Made by a program: the position numbers and the translations under genes. The notes beneath the pieces were generated by a model. That model ran no database searches, was not told the DNA's origin, and was given only the letters and a program-made list of their open reading frames with translations. From Opitutales bacterium (lineage in GTDB: Bacteria; Verrucomicrobiota; Verrucomicrobiia; Opitutales; Oceanipulchritudinaceae), in NCBI GenBank assembly GCA_007133065.1, contig SLNJ01000045.1, positions 1-55,749 on the forward strand: 55,749 nt of DNA, written 5' to 3'. Shown piece after piece: positions 10,070 to 20,006 of the stretch. Position 1 is the stretch's first letter. Each line of letters begins with the position of its first letter.

Positions 10070-11362
10070 ATGTCACGAAACACCCCCAGCGATCTTTCGT
10101 TTTCAAGCATTGGCAATCGGTTACGCGATCCGGTGATCGCGAAGCTGATGAGCGACGCCCTGAGCCGCCCAGGTTTGCTCTCGCTCGCTGCCGGGTTCAC
10201 GGACAACGCCGCCCTGCCCGAGGTCGAGGTCGCCGACGTGGTCGCGAGAATGCCCGGGCTTTTCCCGGGTCGGCAGGCTCTCCAATACGGTCGCAATGCG
10301 GGACGTCCCGAGCTCAGGAGCGAAATCGTTCGGCACCTCGCCTCGTTCCCGGAGGAGGGGGAATTGGCCTCCCGGGATCCCGACGAGGTTATTGTAACCA
10401 ACGGCTCTCAGCAGGCACTCTACATGCTGATGCAGCTGCTCTGCGATCCGGGCGACGAGGTTCTCGTCGAGGCGCCAAGTTACTTTGTATTCCTCGAGAT
10501 GTTGAAGGGACTGGGGATTCAGGCGCGATCCATGCCTGCCGGCCCCGACGGCGCGCCCGATTTTGTCGCGTTGGCCGAGGATCTCGATCAGCGGCGTGCC
10601 GCGGGAGAACCGAATCGCGTGCGCGCCGTGTATTTCAACGGCACGTACGCCAATGCCTCGACTCGCTCGTGGAGTGAGGCGGAGAAGCGATCGCTGGCCG
10701 CCGTGTTGTCGTCCTGCGACCCGCCGGCGGTTGTGATCGAGGATGCGGCCTATCGCGAGCTCTATTTCGACCGGCCGCATCCTGCCCGATCGATCCTGAG
10801 TCTTCCGGAGTTTTCCCGGATTCCGCACGTCTACTGTGGAACCTTGACCAAGCCTTTTGCAACCGGCTTGAAGATCGGGTATGCGATAACCCCGCATCGT
10901 TTGCTGCGCGATGGGCTCCTGCGCGTGAAAGGCCACCAGGACTTCGGCAGCGCCCACTTCAATCAAGCAATCCTCGAAGTCGTGCTGCGCGAGGGAATCT
11001 ATCATCGGCACCTGGAACGGGTGCGACCGTATTACCGGAAGAAGGCGCGGGTTCTTGAAGGGGCGCTCGAGACCGGCGGACTGCCCGGGATGGGGTGGAC
11101 GTGGCGCCCGGCCGAGGGAGGACTCCTCCTGTGGGCGTCGGCGCCCGATGGATGGGACACCCGAATGGATAGCCGATTCTGTGCGACGTGCCTGCGCGAG
11201 GAGGTATTGTATGTCCCCGGGGATCTGTGCATCGCGGAAGGACGTCCATGGAACCACGTGCGCCTCTCCTTCGGATCGCTGGATCCGGAACGGCTGGAGG
11301 AGGCGGCGCGGCGATTCGTTCAAGCTGTGAGGGCTTGTCACCCCTCTGTATCCTCTATTTGA
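10070..11362 (+). CDS. Class I/II PLP-dependent aminotransferase (2-aminoadipate/LysN-like)
   Basis: Fold-type I aminotransferase. AGGA seven bases upstream supports the ATG at 10070 (430 residues), which matches the family's usual N-terminus ending in [10 protein letters not shown]. Motifs include [10 protein letters not shown], where PLP phosphate binding starts, the PSYF substrate loop, EDAAYREL (PLP-contacting Asp and Tyr), [15 protein letters not shown] with predicted Schiff-base Lys261, and HVRLSFG carrying the substrate-carboxylate Arg. It resembles the 2-aminoadipate/aromatic aminotransferases related to MocR C-terminal domains. Real substrate unknown. Its stop overlaps the following dehydrogenase start by one base (TGATG), which implies translational coupling. 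Confidence 0.85.
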   Translation: MSRNTPSDLSFSSIGNRLRDPVIAKLMSDALSRPGLLSLAAGFTDNAALPEVEVADVVARMPGLFPGRQALQYGRNAGRPELRSEIVRHLASFPEEGELASRDPDEVIVTNGSQQALYMLMQLLCDPGDEVLVEAPSYFVFLEMLKGLGIQARSMPAGPDGAPDFVALAEDLDQRRAAGEPNRVRAVYFNGTYANASTRSWSEAEKRSLAAVLSSCDPPAVVIEDAAYRELYFDRPHPARSILSLPEFSRIPHVYCGTLTKPFATGLKIGYAITPHRLLRDGLLRVKGHQDFGSAHFNQAILEVVLREGIYHRHLERVRPYYRKKARVLEGALETGGLPGMGWTWRPAEGGLLLWASAPDGWDTRMDSRFCATCLREEVLYVPGDLCIAEGRPWNHVRLSFGSLDPERLEEAARRFVQAVRACHPSVSSI

Positions 11363-12738
11363 TGTGCGGAATGACTTCGATTTGCTGCATCGGCGCCGGA
11401 TATGTCGGAGGGCCGACCATGGCCAAGATCTCGCAGAAGTGCCCCGATATCAGCGTGACCGTAGTCGACACGAATGCAGACCGAATCGCCGCGTGGCAGG
11501 GGGATGATCTTCCGGTGTATGAGCCGGGTCTGCTCGACGTGGTGCGAGAGAGCCGTGACCGCAATCTCTTCTTCTCAACCGACATTGAGTCCGCGATTGG
11601 CGCCGCCGATATCATATTCATTTGTGTTAATACTCCAACGAAGACGTACGGCATCGGCGCCCACCGCGCCGCCGATCTGCGCTATCTCGAGTCCTGTGCG
11701 CGGCAGATCGCCGCTGTGGCCGACAGCGACAAGATTGTTGTCGAAAAATCAACGCTTCCGGTGCGCACCGCCGAGTCGCTTAAGCGCATTCTCGATGCCG
11801 CGCAGGGCGCGGCGCGCTTCCAGGTGCTCTCCAATCCGGAGTTTCTTGCCGAGGGGAGCGCCATGGAGGATCTGGAGAATCCGGACCGGGTCCTGATCGG
11901 GGGCGAGCGGACGCCGGAAGCTGCGGCAGCACTCCAAACGGTTGCAGACATCTATGCCCGCTGGGTTCCGCGCGAACGCATCATCACGACGAACCTCTGG
12001 TCCTCGGAACTTTCCAAGCTAGCCGCCAACGCGTTTCTGGCCCAGCGAATCTCATCGATCAACGCAATTTCCGCACTGTGCGAAGCGACTGGCGCCGATG
12101 TCGATGAAGTGGCGTTCGCGATCGGGACGGACCGCCGCATCGGGCCACGATTTCTGAAGGCATCGATTGGGTTTGGGGGGTCCTGTTTCCAGAAGGACAT
12201 TCTAAATCTCGTCTATCTTTGCGAGTTTTTCGGATTGAACGAAGTGGCGGCGTATTGGGAGCAGGTGGTCATCATGAACGACTACCAGAAGCAGCGATTT
12301 TCGCACCGGATCGTCCGCACGCTTTTTAACACAATATCAGGGAAGCGTATTGCCATTCTCGGATTTGCATTCAAAAAGGACACCAACGACACACGCGAAT
12401 CGAGCGCCATCTACGTCTGCCGCGATCTGCTGGCGGAGGATGCGAAGCTCCACATCCACGATCCCAGAGTCGCTCCCGCTCGTATCCGCACCGATCTCGG
12501 CGTAACCGAGGAAGATCCCTCCGTCGCGGTCGCGTCCGACCCCTATGAGGCCGCCGCCGGTGCCGATGCTATCGTGATCCTCACCGAGTGGGATGCCTTC
12601 CGGGTCGATCAACTCGATTACGAACGCATATTCAAAATGATGCGCAAACCCGCCTTCCTCTTTGACGGACGCAATGTCGTCGATCTCGATCGGGTCCGGC
12701 AAATCGGCTTTGAAGCATTCGGCGTCGGCAAGGGATAG
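11362..12738 (+). CDS. UDP-glucose 6-dehydrogenase, strongly resembling the animal/plant type
   Basis: NAD-dependent four-electron oxidation of UDP-glucose to UDP-glucuronate, a precursor for capsule and exopolysaccharide. The N-terminal Rossmann motif is [12 protein letters not shown], followed by [25 protein letters not shown] and [11 protein letters not shown]. The catalytic Cys is in [10 protein letters not shown] (C275), and [14 protein letters not shown] contains the dimer/UDP-binding segment. These runs match human UGDH almost residue for residue, closer than to typical short bacterial Ugd proteins. The ATG at 11362 overlaps the aminotransferase stop; a second in-frame ATG at 11371 is an alternative. 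Length is 458 residues against 494 in human; the missing part is the disordered C-terminal tail. Confidence 0.94.
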   Translation: MCGMTSICCIGAGYVGGPTMAKISQKCPDISVTVVDTNADRIAAWQGDDLPVYEPGLLDVVRESRDRNLFFSTDIESAIGAADIIFICVNTPTKTYGIGAHRAADLRYLESCARQIAAVADSDKIVVEKSTLPVRTAESLKRILDAAQGAARFQVLSNPEFLAEGSAMEDLENPDRVLIGGERTPEAAAALQTVADIYARWVPRERIITTNLWSSELSKLAANAFLAQRISSINAISALCEATGADVDEVAFAIGTDRRIGPRFLKASIGFGGSCFQKDILNLVYLCEFFGLNEVAAYWEQVVIMNDYQKQRFSHRIVRTLFNTISGKRIAILGFAFKKDTNDTRESSAIYVCRDLLAEDAKLHIHDPRVAPARIRTDLGVTEEDPSVAVASDPYEAAAGADAIVILTEWDAFRVDQLDYERIFKMMRKPAFLFDGRNVVDLDRVRQIGFEAFGVGKG

Positions 12739-12799
12739 AAGGATTCCGATCCCCGATCCGGACCGGATTGCGAAATCCCGCGCGGCTGAACCCCGGGTG

Positions 12800-13933
12800 C
12801 TACGCCTCTTCCTGCCGCCACTGCGGTTCGACCCCCTCGACGCAAGGGAGGACCCAGGGGCGCATGGAGCCGAGTCCCTTGACGACAATGGGCGGGGAGC
12901 GAAGGCAGGAGACCTCGAACGTGAGTCGTTCATAGGTCGCGGGGGCCATCTGAATGCATCCGGCGTATCCGAGGTCTTCCATGCGCGATGCGACATTCAC
13001 CGTGTTCCCCCAGATGTCGTAGGTGGACCGAAGCGTTCCAAGCACGCCGGCAACGACCGGGCCCGAACACAATCCGACCCGCAGGGACAAGGGCGTGGAA
13101 AGGTTGATGCTCGCGCGCTCGGTCGCGAGAATGGCCTCGCGTCCGAAAGCGACGCAGCGGTCGGCATGATCCTCCTGGTCCGGGGCGATACCTGAGACAG
13201 CCATGTAACCGTCTCCGATCGTCTTGATTTTCTCGACACCGTGACTGTTGCTGAGCGCATCGAACTCACCATAGAGGGTGTTGAGAAAGGTGACGAGGTC
13301 GCCGGCGGATTGGCTCCCTGAAAAGCGCGTAAACCCGACCAGGTCCATGAACAAGACCGTCACCATTTCGAGGTTGTCCGCAATACGGGTTTCTCCGTGT
13401 TTGAGGCGTTCGGCGACGGATCGTGGCAGGATGTTGAAGAGGAGTTCCTCTGAGTTTTCTTTCTCCCGCTGTATAGCAACCAAGAGCTCGCGTTCGCGAT
13501 CGTGCAGTTTTTTCCGTTCCAAGCAGTTCCGCACTCGGGCACGCAGCAGGCTTTCCTCGACGGGCTTGGCAATGTAGTCGCTGGCTCCCGCCTGAATGCA
13601 ATGGATCGCACTCTCCTGATCGCTCTGGGCGGTCACCATAATCACTGGGATGTTGCAGAATTCAGAATGCCCCTGCAGGTACTGGAGAACCTCGTAACCG
13701 TTGAGGCCGGGCATGTTGATGTCGAGAAGGATGACGTCGACCCGGTTCCCTTCACGGAGAAGCTTGATCGCCTCCGAGCCGCTGGAGGCTTCGATACATT
13801 GGCCGAGTTCCGTATCCTCCATCAGAGCGATCAGCAGATCGCGGTTGTCAGGGAGGTCGTCCACCACCATGATTCTTTGCCCCTCATCCCGGAATGGGCG
13901 CTGCGTGAAATGTTTCGTAATCGTGGCAGACAT
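12800..13933 (-). CDS. Response regulator with class III adenylate cyclase output domain
   Basis: Phosphorylation-controlled nucleotide cyclase. Residues 18-140 are a receiver domain with phospho-acceptor Asp71 (VILLDINMPG) and a KP motif at 123-124. A linker helix (140-175) leads to a class III cyclase domain (186-375). Metal-binding Asp197 (FMDLVGFT) and Asp241 (GDGYM), adenine-selecting Lys237 (KIKTIG) and Asp306 (YDIWG), and transition-state Asn313 and Arg317 are all present. Guanylate cyclases would have Glu and Cys/Ser at the two selector positions, so cAMP is the predicted product. The gene begins 27 bp after the hybrid kinase gene on the same strand. No CRP-type receptor is seen in the window. 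Confidence 0.9.
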   Translation of the reverse strand: MSATITKHFTQRPFRDEGQRIMVVDDLPDNRDLLIALMEDTELGQCIEASSGSEAIKLLREGNRVDVILLDINMPGLNGYEVLQYLQGHSEFCNIPVIMVTAQSDQESAIHCIQAGASDYIAKPVEESLLRARVRNCLERKKLHDRERELLVAIQREKENSEELLFNILPRSVAERLKHGETRIADNLEMVTVLFMDLVGFTRFSGSQSAGDLVTFLNTLYGEFDALSNSHGVEKIKTIGDGYMAVSGIAPDQEDHADRCVAFGREAILATERASINLSTPLSLRVGLCSGPVVAGVLGTLRSTYDIWGNTVNVASRMEDLGYAGCIQMAPATYERLTFEVSCLRSPPIVVKGLGSMRPWVLPCVEGVEPQWRQEEA

Positions 13934-13960
13934 GAGGATCGACTCGGTGCCGTATCACGG

Positions 13961-16642
13961 TCAATCGGGCTTGCGAAGGATATGTTCGGCTTGCCGTTGC
14001 AGGATTTCCACTTCGTTTGAATTCAGGGTCTTGCCTGTTACGACCACCACCGGGATTCGCGCCCACTCGGAATGGGATCGCAGCTCTTTCAGAAACGCGA
14101 ACCCGTCCATGACCGGCATCATCAGATCGAGAAAAATGACTTCCGGTGTAAACGATTCGAGGATATCGAGTGCTTCCTGGCCGTTCGCCGCCGTGCGTAT
14201 TTCATTCTCCTCGTCACCGATCCAGCTCCGCATGATGTCATGAAATTCAGTGAAGTCGTCGACGAGTAGAACTCTGCGGTTTCGCATCGCCCCATCGGAG
14301 AGATTGCGGTGGAGGGCGGCTGTGAACTCCTCCCTGGTGACCGGCTTGCTGAGGGTGTCCATGGCTCCCAGTGTCAGGGTTCGTCCGGTCTCCGCCACGA
14401 TGCTCAACAGGATCACAGAAATGTCGGCGGTATCGGGGTTGGCCTTGAGCTCACTCAGCACGTCCAGTCCGTTGCGTCCGGGCATCAGGACATCGAGCAG
14501 GATCAGGTCCGGTTCGAAAGAGTGCACCAATTCGATGATGTGATTGGGGTTGGTACACTCCTGGTAGGTCGCACCCACTTCATCGAGGTATGCCATGATG
14601 ATCTGCCGGGAAGCGGCCTCGTCATCCACGATCAAAATGCGTTTCCCCTGAACATCCGGTGCAAGCCCTTCCAGGGTGTTGCGCAACAGGGCAAGCGGGC
14701 TCGACTCAGGATCGAGTTCGCGCAGCGAATTCGAGGTGTGCCCGGTCCGCTGAGAAGTTCCGGCCGGTTGACTGTTTGCCCGATCGTTGGATTGAGCCGG
14801 TCCCGCGTCCGTCGTTGGGGAATACGCCGAATCGGAATCCGGCGTACCGGGTCCGGTTTCGTTTGCGTTTTTGTCAGGAATCCTGGAGGCGTTGCTCTGG
14901 TCAGGGGTAATAGATTGCGGAGCCGGGGACGCACCGTCACGGTCGGTTGGCGCGCCTTCGGGATTCGGCATGGTCGTGTTCGCCTCGGATAAATCCGCCG
15001 GGACGCGGGAGAGATTAAAAACAACTCGAAACGTGCTTCCTCGCCCGTACGTGCTCTCCACCTGCAGTTCGCCACCGAGGTTCTCGATAAAGGTCTTCGA
15101 GATGCTTAGCCCGAGGCCGGTGCCGCCGAATTCGCGGCTCGTACTGGAATCCGCTTGAGAGAATGGTTCGAAGATGCGGTTAATATGATCGGGGCGTATG
15201 CCGACTCCCGTATCCTCAACTTCCAGGCACACCACCGGAGCGGGTTCCCGGTGGTACACCAGGCGCACCTCGACCCGTCCCTTCCGAGTAAACTTCACGG
15301 CATTGCTGACAAGGTTGATCAAGACCTGTTTGAGCTTTGATGGATCCGTGTTGAAAATCACCGGATCGCGCGGCGTCTTGAGGGTTAACTGCAATCCCTT
15401 CGCCTCAGCCTGCGGGGCGAGCATATCCACGACGTCCTCGGCGATGTGGCCGGCGTCGGATTCCTCGATACTGAACTCCATCCGTCCCGCCTCGACCTTC
15501 GCGAGATCCAGAACTTCGTTGATCAGATTGAGCAGGTGGCGGCCGTTGCGGTTGATCTTCTCGATACGGGTCAGGTCGGCCTCAGCGAGATTCTTGTGGC
15601 GGTTTTTCTCGAGAATGGTGGAGAATCCGATGATCGAATTGAGCGGCGTGCGCAGTTCGTGGCTCATGTTCGCCAGGAACTGGCTTTTGGCCTCGTGTGC
15701 GCGCATCAGCTCGCTGTTTACGTCCTCGAGTTGGGCGGATTGCTTCTGGACCGCACGATAGGTTGCCGCGTTCGATAGGCTGTTGGCGAGGGCGTCGATA
15801 TAGGGGTGAATGGAGTCGCGTGATGCCTCGTCCATCTTGCGCAGTCCTCCCAGGAGGATGACGCCAAGACAGGAGGTGCGGAACGCGATTGGAATCGCAT
15901 GCAGGCTCGAAAGGGCCACCTCCCCAACCCCGAGATCCACGCGGGGCATCGCCGCGGGGTCGAGATCCTCCAGCTGTAGCCACTGCTTTTGGCGGAAAGC
16001 CTCCATAGGGAAACTCTCCTCGGCTGCGGGTTGATTCTCTCGTGTGAGCGGTGTTCCGGTTCGGCTCCGCTGGCTGACCGGCATCAACTGGTTGCGCTGA
16101 GGCTCCCAGAAGTAGAACACCGCCAGCTCGCACTGTGTGATCTCCTGCAGGGAATGAAGCGCCGTGTCCGCCAGCTCATGTATTTCAATGCTGTGGATCT
16201 GCGCCAGGAACCGGCCAAAGCTCTTCTGACGGTCGAGGGTCCGGGAGAGTGTCTGGTTCTGGCGTTCGAGGGTTTGCTGGGATTCCTCGAGGGCCGATTG
16301 CGCGGTCTTCAAATCCTTCATTGTTCCCTCGATCCGCCCTGCCATGGTGTTGACGGCCTGAGCAAGGTGCCCGATGGAGTCCCGGCCGGAGTCCTGTGAG
16401 CGCTTCTCGAAATTGCCGGATCCGATGGCGTCCGAGAGAGCCTGGAGGCGGGAAAGCCGCCGGTTGGTCATCCGGATGTGGATAAACAGCAGCACCAGCG
16501 CCACCAGGATCAGGGGCATGATGAGGAGCCGGGGATCCTGGGCGGCAAGAAGATCGAACCACGGGTACACCACCAATACGATCAGGGTCGCGATAAGGAC
16601 GACCAGCAGCAGCAACCGAGTTGATAGTGTTCCGGAAAACAT
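13961..16642 (-). CDS. Hybrid sensor histidine kinase (2 TM, HAMP, GAF-like, HisKA, HATPase, two receivers)
   Basis: Inner-membrane sensor kinase of 893 residues. Two TM helices (about 8-27 and 39-57) with almost no periplasmic loop are followed by HAMP (58-110), a coiled coil, a GAF-like domain (about 150-295), HisKA with His328 in MSHELRTPLNS, and HATPase with Asn447 and DTGVGI (477-482). A low-complexity Pro/Ser/Thr/Asn linker (about 550-650) leads to receiver 1 (Asp717) and receiver 2 (Asp839). The protein stops at ILRKPD, directly after the conserved Lys-Pro, so the last helix of receiver 2 is missing. It lies 38 bp after a single-domain regulator gene and 27 bp before the receiver-cyclase gene, so the three form a likely phosphorelay operon. 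Confidence 0.92.
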   Translation of the reverse strand: MFSGTLSTRLLLLVVLIATLIVLVVYPWFDLLAAQDPRLLIMPLILVALVLLFIHIRMTNRRLSRLQALSDAIGSGNFEKRSQDSGRDSIGHLAQAVNTMAGRIEGTMKDLKTAQSALEESQQTLERQNQTLSRTLDRQKSFGRFLAQIHSIEIHELADTALHSLQEITQCELAVFYFWEPQRNQLMPVSQRSRTGTPLTRENQPAAEESFPMEAFRQKQWLQLEDLDPAAMPRVDLGVGEVALSSLHAIPIAFRTSCLGVILLGGLRKMDEASRDSIHPYIDALANSLSNAATYRAVQKQSAQLEDVNSELMRAHEAKSQFLANMSHELRTPLNSIIGFSTILEKNRHKNLAEADLTRIEKINRNGRHLLNLINEVLDLAKVEAGRMEFSIEESDAGHIAEDVVDMLAPQAEAKGLQLTLKTPRDPVIFNTDPSKLKQVLINLVSNAVKFTRKGRVEVRLVYHREPAPVVCLEVEDTGVGIRPDHINRIFEPFSQADSSTSREFGGTGLGLSISKTFIENLGGELQVESTYGRGSTFRVVFNLSRVPADLSEANTTMPNPEGAPTDRDGASPAPQSITPDQSNASRIPDKNANETGPGTPDSDSAYSPTTDAGPAQSNDRANSQPAGTSQRTGHTSNSLRELDPESSPLALLRNTLEGLAPDVQGKRILIVDDEAASRQIIMAYLDEVGATYQECTNPNHIIELVHSFEPDLILLDVLMPGRNGLDVLSELKANPDTADISVILLSIVAETGRTLTLGAMDTLSKPVTREEFTAALHRNLSDGAMRNRRVLLVDDFTEFHDIMRSWIGDEENEIRTAANGQEALDILESFTPEVIFLDLMMPVMDGFAFLKELRSHSEWARIPVVVVTGKTLNSNEVEILQRQAEHILRKPD

Positions 16643-16680
16643 GGAGGATCAGATTCTACTCTGTAGCGGTCCGCGGCGGA

Positions 16681-17049
16681 TCATGCGAGACCATCGATGG
16701 TTTCCCGAAGCTTCTCAAAGTCGGTGATCGGTTTGCTGATATACGCGTTGAACCCGGCGCTGATAAACCGGTCTTTGTCGCTCTCCATCGCATGCGCGGT
16801 CAGGGCGATCGCCGGAACGTCCGACATCCGGCTCTTCCTCCGGATGTTCTGGAGGAGTTGGACTCCATCCATCCCGGGCAATCCGATATCGAGCAGGAAG
16901 AGATCCGGGATCGTCGTATTCGGGTGCTGGATTGCCGCCCAAGCTTCAGAACTGGATTGGTAGAGCGAGAATGAGTAATCCGAGTCGAAATAGTCCATGA
17001 CAAGGTCTGCGTTGTCCCTGTCGTCTTCTACCATAAATATTGATTTCAT
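16681..17049 (-). CDS. Single-domain response regulator
   Basis: A 122-residue stand-alone receiver domain with acidic pocket EDD (8-10), phospho-acceptor Asp54 (LFLLDIGLPGMDG), the switch Thr in ALTAH and Lys-Pro in ISKPI. It has no output domain, so it probably shuttles phosphate or binds a protein target. It is the first gene of the minus-strand operon with the hybrid kinase and receiver-cyclase. No Shine-Dalgarno sequence precedes the ATG. Confidence 0.92.
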   Translation of the reverse strand: MKSIFMVEDDRDNADLVMDYFDSDYSFSLYQSSSEAWAAIQHPNTTIPDLFLLDIGLPGMDGVQLLQNIRRKSRMSDVPAIALTAHAMESDKDRFISAGFNAYISKPITDFEKLRETIDGLA

Positions 17050-17197
17050 CGCGCGAGGAGTGGATGGAGAATTTTTATAATTCTGTAGGGTGAAAACCTT
17101 AAACTTGAATCACATGTCTGCGTCAAGTATATCATTTGAATCCACAAGCGAAATGTGCGAATGCACGGGGGCACGATCCGCCAAGCCGGTTGTCTCG

Positions 17198-17227
17198 TTG
17201 ACTCGGGAAACAAAACATTTGTATTTT
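17198..17227 (+). promoter_or_regulatory. Possible sigma70-type promoter for lpdA
   Basis: TTGACT (17198-17203) is separated by 18 bp from TATTTT (17222-17227), about 48 bp before the lpdA start. The 225-bp divergent spacer is notably AT-rich and also holds the short inverted repeat AGAATT/AATTCT near 17070-17087. The -10 is imperfect. Confidence 0.3.
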
Positions 17228-17274
17228 CTTGCGCTCCGTGTATTTCCGGGACCATCCATCTCCCATATCCAATT

Positions 17275-18672
17275 ATGAGTAAAGACGAAACATACGACCT
17301 TGTTGTCATAGGCGGGGGGCCGGCCGGCTACGCGGCCGCGATCCGTGCCGGCCAGATGCAGAAGAAAGTGGCCTGCGTCGAGCTGGAGCGAGCCGGTGGA
17401 ACCTGCCTGAACTGGGGATGCATCCCCTCCAAAGCCCTGTTGCGGGCGGCCGAAACCTATGAGTCAATCCAAAGTGCCGGGACCTTCGGGATCGAGGTCG
17501 GGGATGTGAAAGTCGACTTCGGCAAAGTCATGGACCGCTCTCGGAAAGTTGCCGACCAGATGGGCAGAGGAATCGAGTTTCTCTTCAAAAAGAACAAAGT
17601 GGACTACTTCCTGGGACGGGGTCGGATCAACAGTCCCGGAGCGGTCGAGGTGACGGAGGGCAAGGACAAGGGGACGCGCCTCCAAGCACGCAATATCATG
17701 GTGGCGACCGGATGCCGGGCACGCCGCCTGCCCGGCCTGGAGGTCGACGGCCGGCGGGTTATGACCAGCCGCGAGGCGCTGGCCATGAAGACGATGCCCA
17801 AGTCGATCGCCATCATCGGCGGCGGTGCGATCGGTGTCGAATTTGCCTACTTTCTGCAGACGCTTGGAAGCGAGGTGACGCTGATTGAAATGCTGCCCCG
17901 GATCGTTCCCCTCGAAGATGAGGAGATCTCTCAGGCGCTCACCCGGAGCTTCAAAAAGCAGGGCATGAAGATCCGGGCCGATTCGAAGGTTGAGAATGTC
18001 AACGTGAAGAAGAACAGCGTCACGCTCGATATTCTACGAAAGGACAAGAAGGAGAGCATCGAGGTCGAAAGCGTGCTCCTTTCGATCGGTGTAACGCCCA
18101 ATACCGACGGCCTCTTATCCGACAAGGTTCGCCTTGATACCGAGCGCGACTACATCAAGGTAGATGAGCATTATCAGACAAGCATCCCTGGCATTTACGC
18201 GGCGGGTGATATTATCGGACCTCCCTGGCTGGCGCATGTGGCCACGTGGGAGGCAATCCAAGCGGTCAACGGAATCTTCGGACATGCCGCTCCCAAACGG
18301 CTCAAGGATTACCCGGCCTGCACTTACTGCCATCCTCAGCTCGCGAGTGTCGGTATCACGGAAGCCGCGGCCCGCGAAGCGGGGATCGACTACAAGATCG
18401 GAAAATTCCCGTTCTCCGCGTCGGGTAAGGCGGTTGCGATCAACGCGCCGCAGGGATTCGTCAAACTTGTCCTCGGACGCAAGTACGGAGAGGTGTTGGG
18501 AGCGCACGTTATCGGAGCCGACGCGACCGAGCTGATTGCGGAATACGTGCTGGCGATGAAGGCGGAGATCACCGCCGATGAGGTCCACTCCACGATTCAT
18601 GCCCACCCGACGATGAGTGAGGCCCTGATGGAGGCTGCCGCCAGCGCCTACGATGAGGCGATTCACATATAG
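17275..18672 (+). CDS. lpdA: Dihydrolipoyl dehydrogenase (E3)
   Basis: FAD flavoprotein that reoxidises dihydrolipoamide in 2-oxoacid dehydrogenase complexes and the glycine cleavage system. It has FAD-binding GGGPAGY (13-19), the redox disulfide GGTCLNWGC (C44, C49), NAD-binding GGGAIGVEFAY, a second FAD segment IYAAGDI, and the C-terminal catalytic HPTMSE (H444, E449). The ATG at 17275 gives 465 residues, the normal size, although the frame stays open upstream. No E1 or E2 genes are in the window. The following genes encode the transhydrogenase, so this locus groups nicotinamide-nucleotide redox functions. Confidence 0.95.
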   Translation: MSKDETYDLVVIGGGPAGYAAAIRAGQMQKKVACVELERAGGTCLNWGCIPSKALLRAAETYESIQSAGTFGIEVGDVKVDFGKVMDRSRKVADQMGRGIEFLFKKNKVDYFLGRGRINSPGAVEVTEGKDKGTRLQARNIMVATGCRARRLPGLEVDGRRVMTSREALAMKTMPKSIAIIGGGAIGVEFAYFLQTLGSEVTLIEMLPRIVPLEDEEISQALTRSFKKQGMKIRADSKVENVNVKKNSVTLDILRKDKKESIEVESVLLSIGVTPNTDGLLSDKVRLDTERDYIKVDEHYQTSIPGIYAAGDIIGPPWLAHVATWEAIQAVNGIFGHAAPKRLKDYPACTYCHPQLASVGITEAAAREAGIDYKIGKFPFSASGKAVAINAPQGFVKLVLGRKYGEVLGAHVIGADATELIAEYVLAMKAEITADEVHSTIHAHPTMSEALMEAAASAYDEAIHI

Positions 18673-18855
18673 CCGCTGAACGGTTGTCTCCTCGGCCACC
18701 TGTCCAATTTGATCGATATTTTTTACGTTTGGACTTGCCAAGCCGATCTTACACCCTTACCCGAAGTGTGGCCTCAACATCCATTGCTGTATTGAGATCC
18801 GGACGCTTGCTGATGCCTGACGCGGCCGGATCGCACAGATCCCGAAACCCGACCC

Positions 18856-19995
18856 ATGCGTATCGTTATTCCGAGAGAAACCGAATCGAATGAAACCCGG
18901 GTCGCCGCAACGCCGGACAGTGTGGCGAAGCTGGTGAAGATGGGGGCGGCCGTTTCCGTGGAGCGCGGATTGGGACTCGCTGCCGGGCTTCCCGATACCG
19001 CCTATGCGGATTCCGGCGCCACCGTAGTCGAGGAGCGCCGGGAGTTGCTGCAGGAGGCGGATCTTGTTCTGAGGGTTCGCAAGCCCCCTGCCGAGGAGAT
19101 CGACTGGCTCGGATCCGGCACAATCCACGTCAGTTTCCTCGATCCATTCCGGGAGTCGGAGCTCTTGAACCGGCTGGCCGAGCGGGGGGTCAGCTCCATC
19201 AGCATGGAGATGATTCCACGCACCACGCGTGCCCAAAAAATGGACGCGTTAACCTCTCAGGCGAATCTGGCCGGCTACGTCGCGGTGCTCCGCGGAGCGG
19301 CGCAATTGCCGAAAATCCTTCCAATGATGTCCACCGCCGCTGGAACGATTCTCCCGTCGCGCGTCTTTGTCATCGGGGCCGGTGTCGCCGGACTTCAGGC
19401 GATCGCTACGGCGAGGCGCATGGGCGCGAAGGTGGAGGCCTTCGATACCCGACCCGTTGTCGCCGAACAGGTGGAATCTCTTGGGGCGCGGTTCGTGAAG
19501 ATTGATCTCGGCGGCGAATCGGGTCAGACCGAGCAGGGGTATGCGAAGGAGCTGACTCCCGAACAGATCGAACGGCAGCGCCAGGGGATGAAGAAATGCT
19601 GTGCCGACGCGGACTTGGTGATCACGACGGCACAGGTGTTCGGTCGGAAGGCGCCGGTGATCGTCACGAGCGACATGGTGGCGGGGATGAAACCGGGCAG
19701 CGTCATCGTGGATATGGCGGTGGATTCGGGTGGCAATGTCGAGGGATCGGTTTCGGGCGAGGTCGTCTCGATCGAGGGGGTGAGCATCATCGGCGATCCG
19801 AATCTTTCCGGTCGGGTTCCGCAGAACGCCAGCCAGGTCTATGGCGCGAACCTGGTCGGCCTGATCGAAGATTTCTGGGATAAAGACAGCGCCTCCATGT
19901 CGATTTCGCCCGAGGACGAGCTTCTCCGCGAGTGTTTGATCACACACGCGGGAGAGATCTGCCACCCGCGTTTCAAGCAGCAGACTCAATCCTAA
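18856..19995 (+). CDS. pntAA: NAD(P) transhydrogenase subunit alpha part 1 (NAD(H)-binding)
   Basis: Soluble dI component of the proton-translocating transhydrogenase, which moves hydride between NADH and NADP+. Its 379 residues start with the family signature IPRETESNETRVA. The mobile-loop/active-site segment RAQKMDALTSQAN is at 125-137 and the Rossmann GAGVAGLQA at 174-182. It lacks the membrane helices found at the end of E. coli PntA and is therefore the split form, with the helices in the next gene. Alanine dehydrogenase is related, but the RAQKMD loop and the downstream genes decide for transhydrogenase. The 183-bp upstream gap holds no clear gene or Shine-Dalgarno sequence. Confidence 0.95.
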   Translation: MRIVIPRETESNETRVAATPDSVAKLVKMGAAVSVERGLGLAAGLPDTAYADSGATVVEERRELLQEADLVLRVRKPPAEEIDWLGSGTIHVSFLDPFRESELLNRLAERGVSSISMEMIPRTTRAQKMDALTSQANLAGYVAVLRGAAQLPKILPMMSTAAGTILPSRVFVIGAGVAGLQAIATARRMGAKVEAFDTRPVVAEQVESLGARFVKIDLGGESGQTEQGYAKELTPEQIERQRQGMKKCCADADLVITTAQVFGRKAPVIVTSDMVAGMKPGSVIVDMAVDSGGNVEGSVSGEVVSIEGVSIIGDPNLSGRVPQNASQVYGANLVGLIEDFWDKDSASMSISPEDELLRECLITHAGEICHPRFKQQTQS

Positions 19996-20006
19996 TACAG
20001 TACGCC

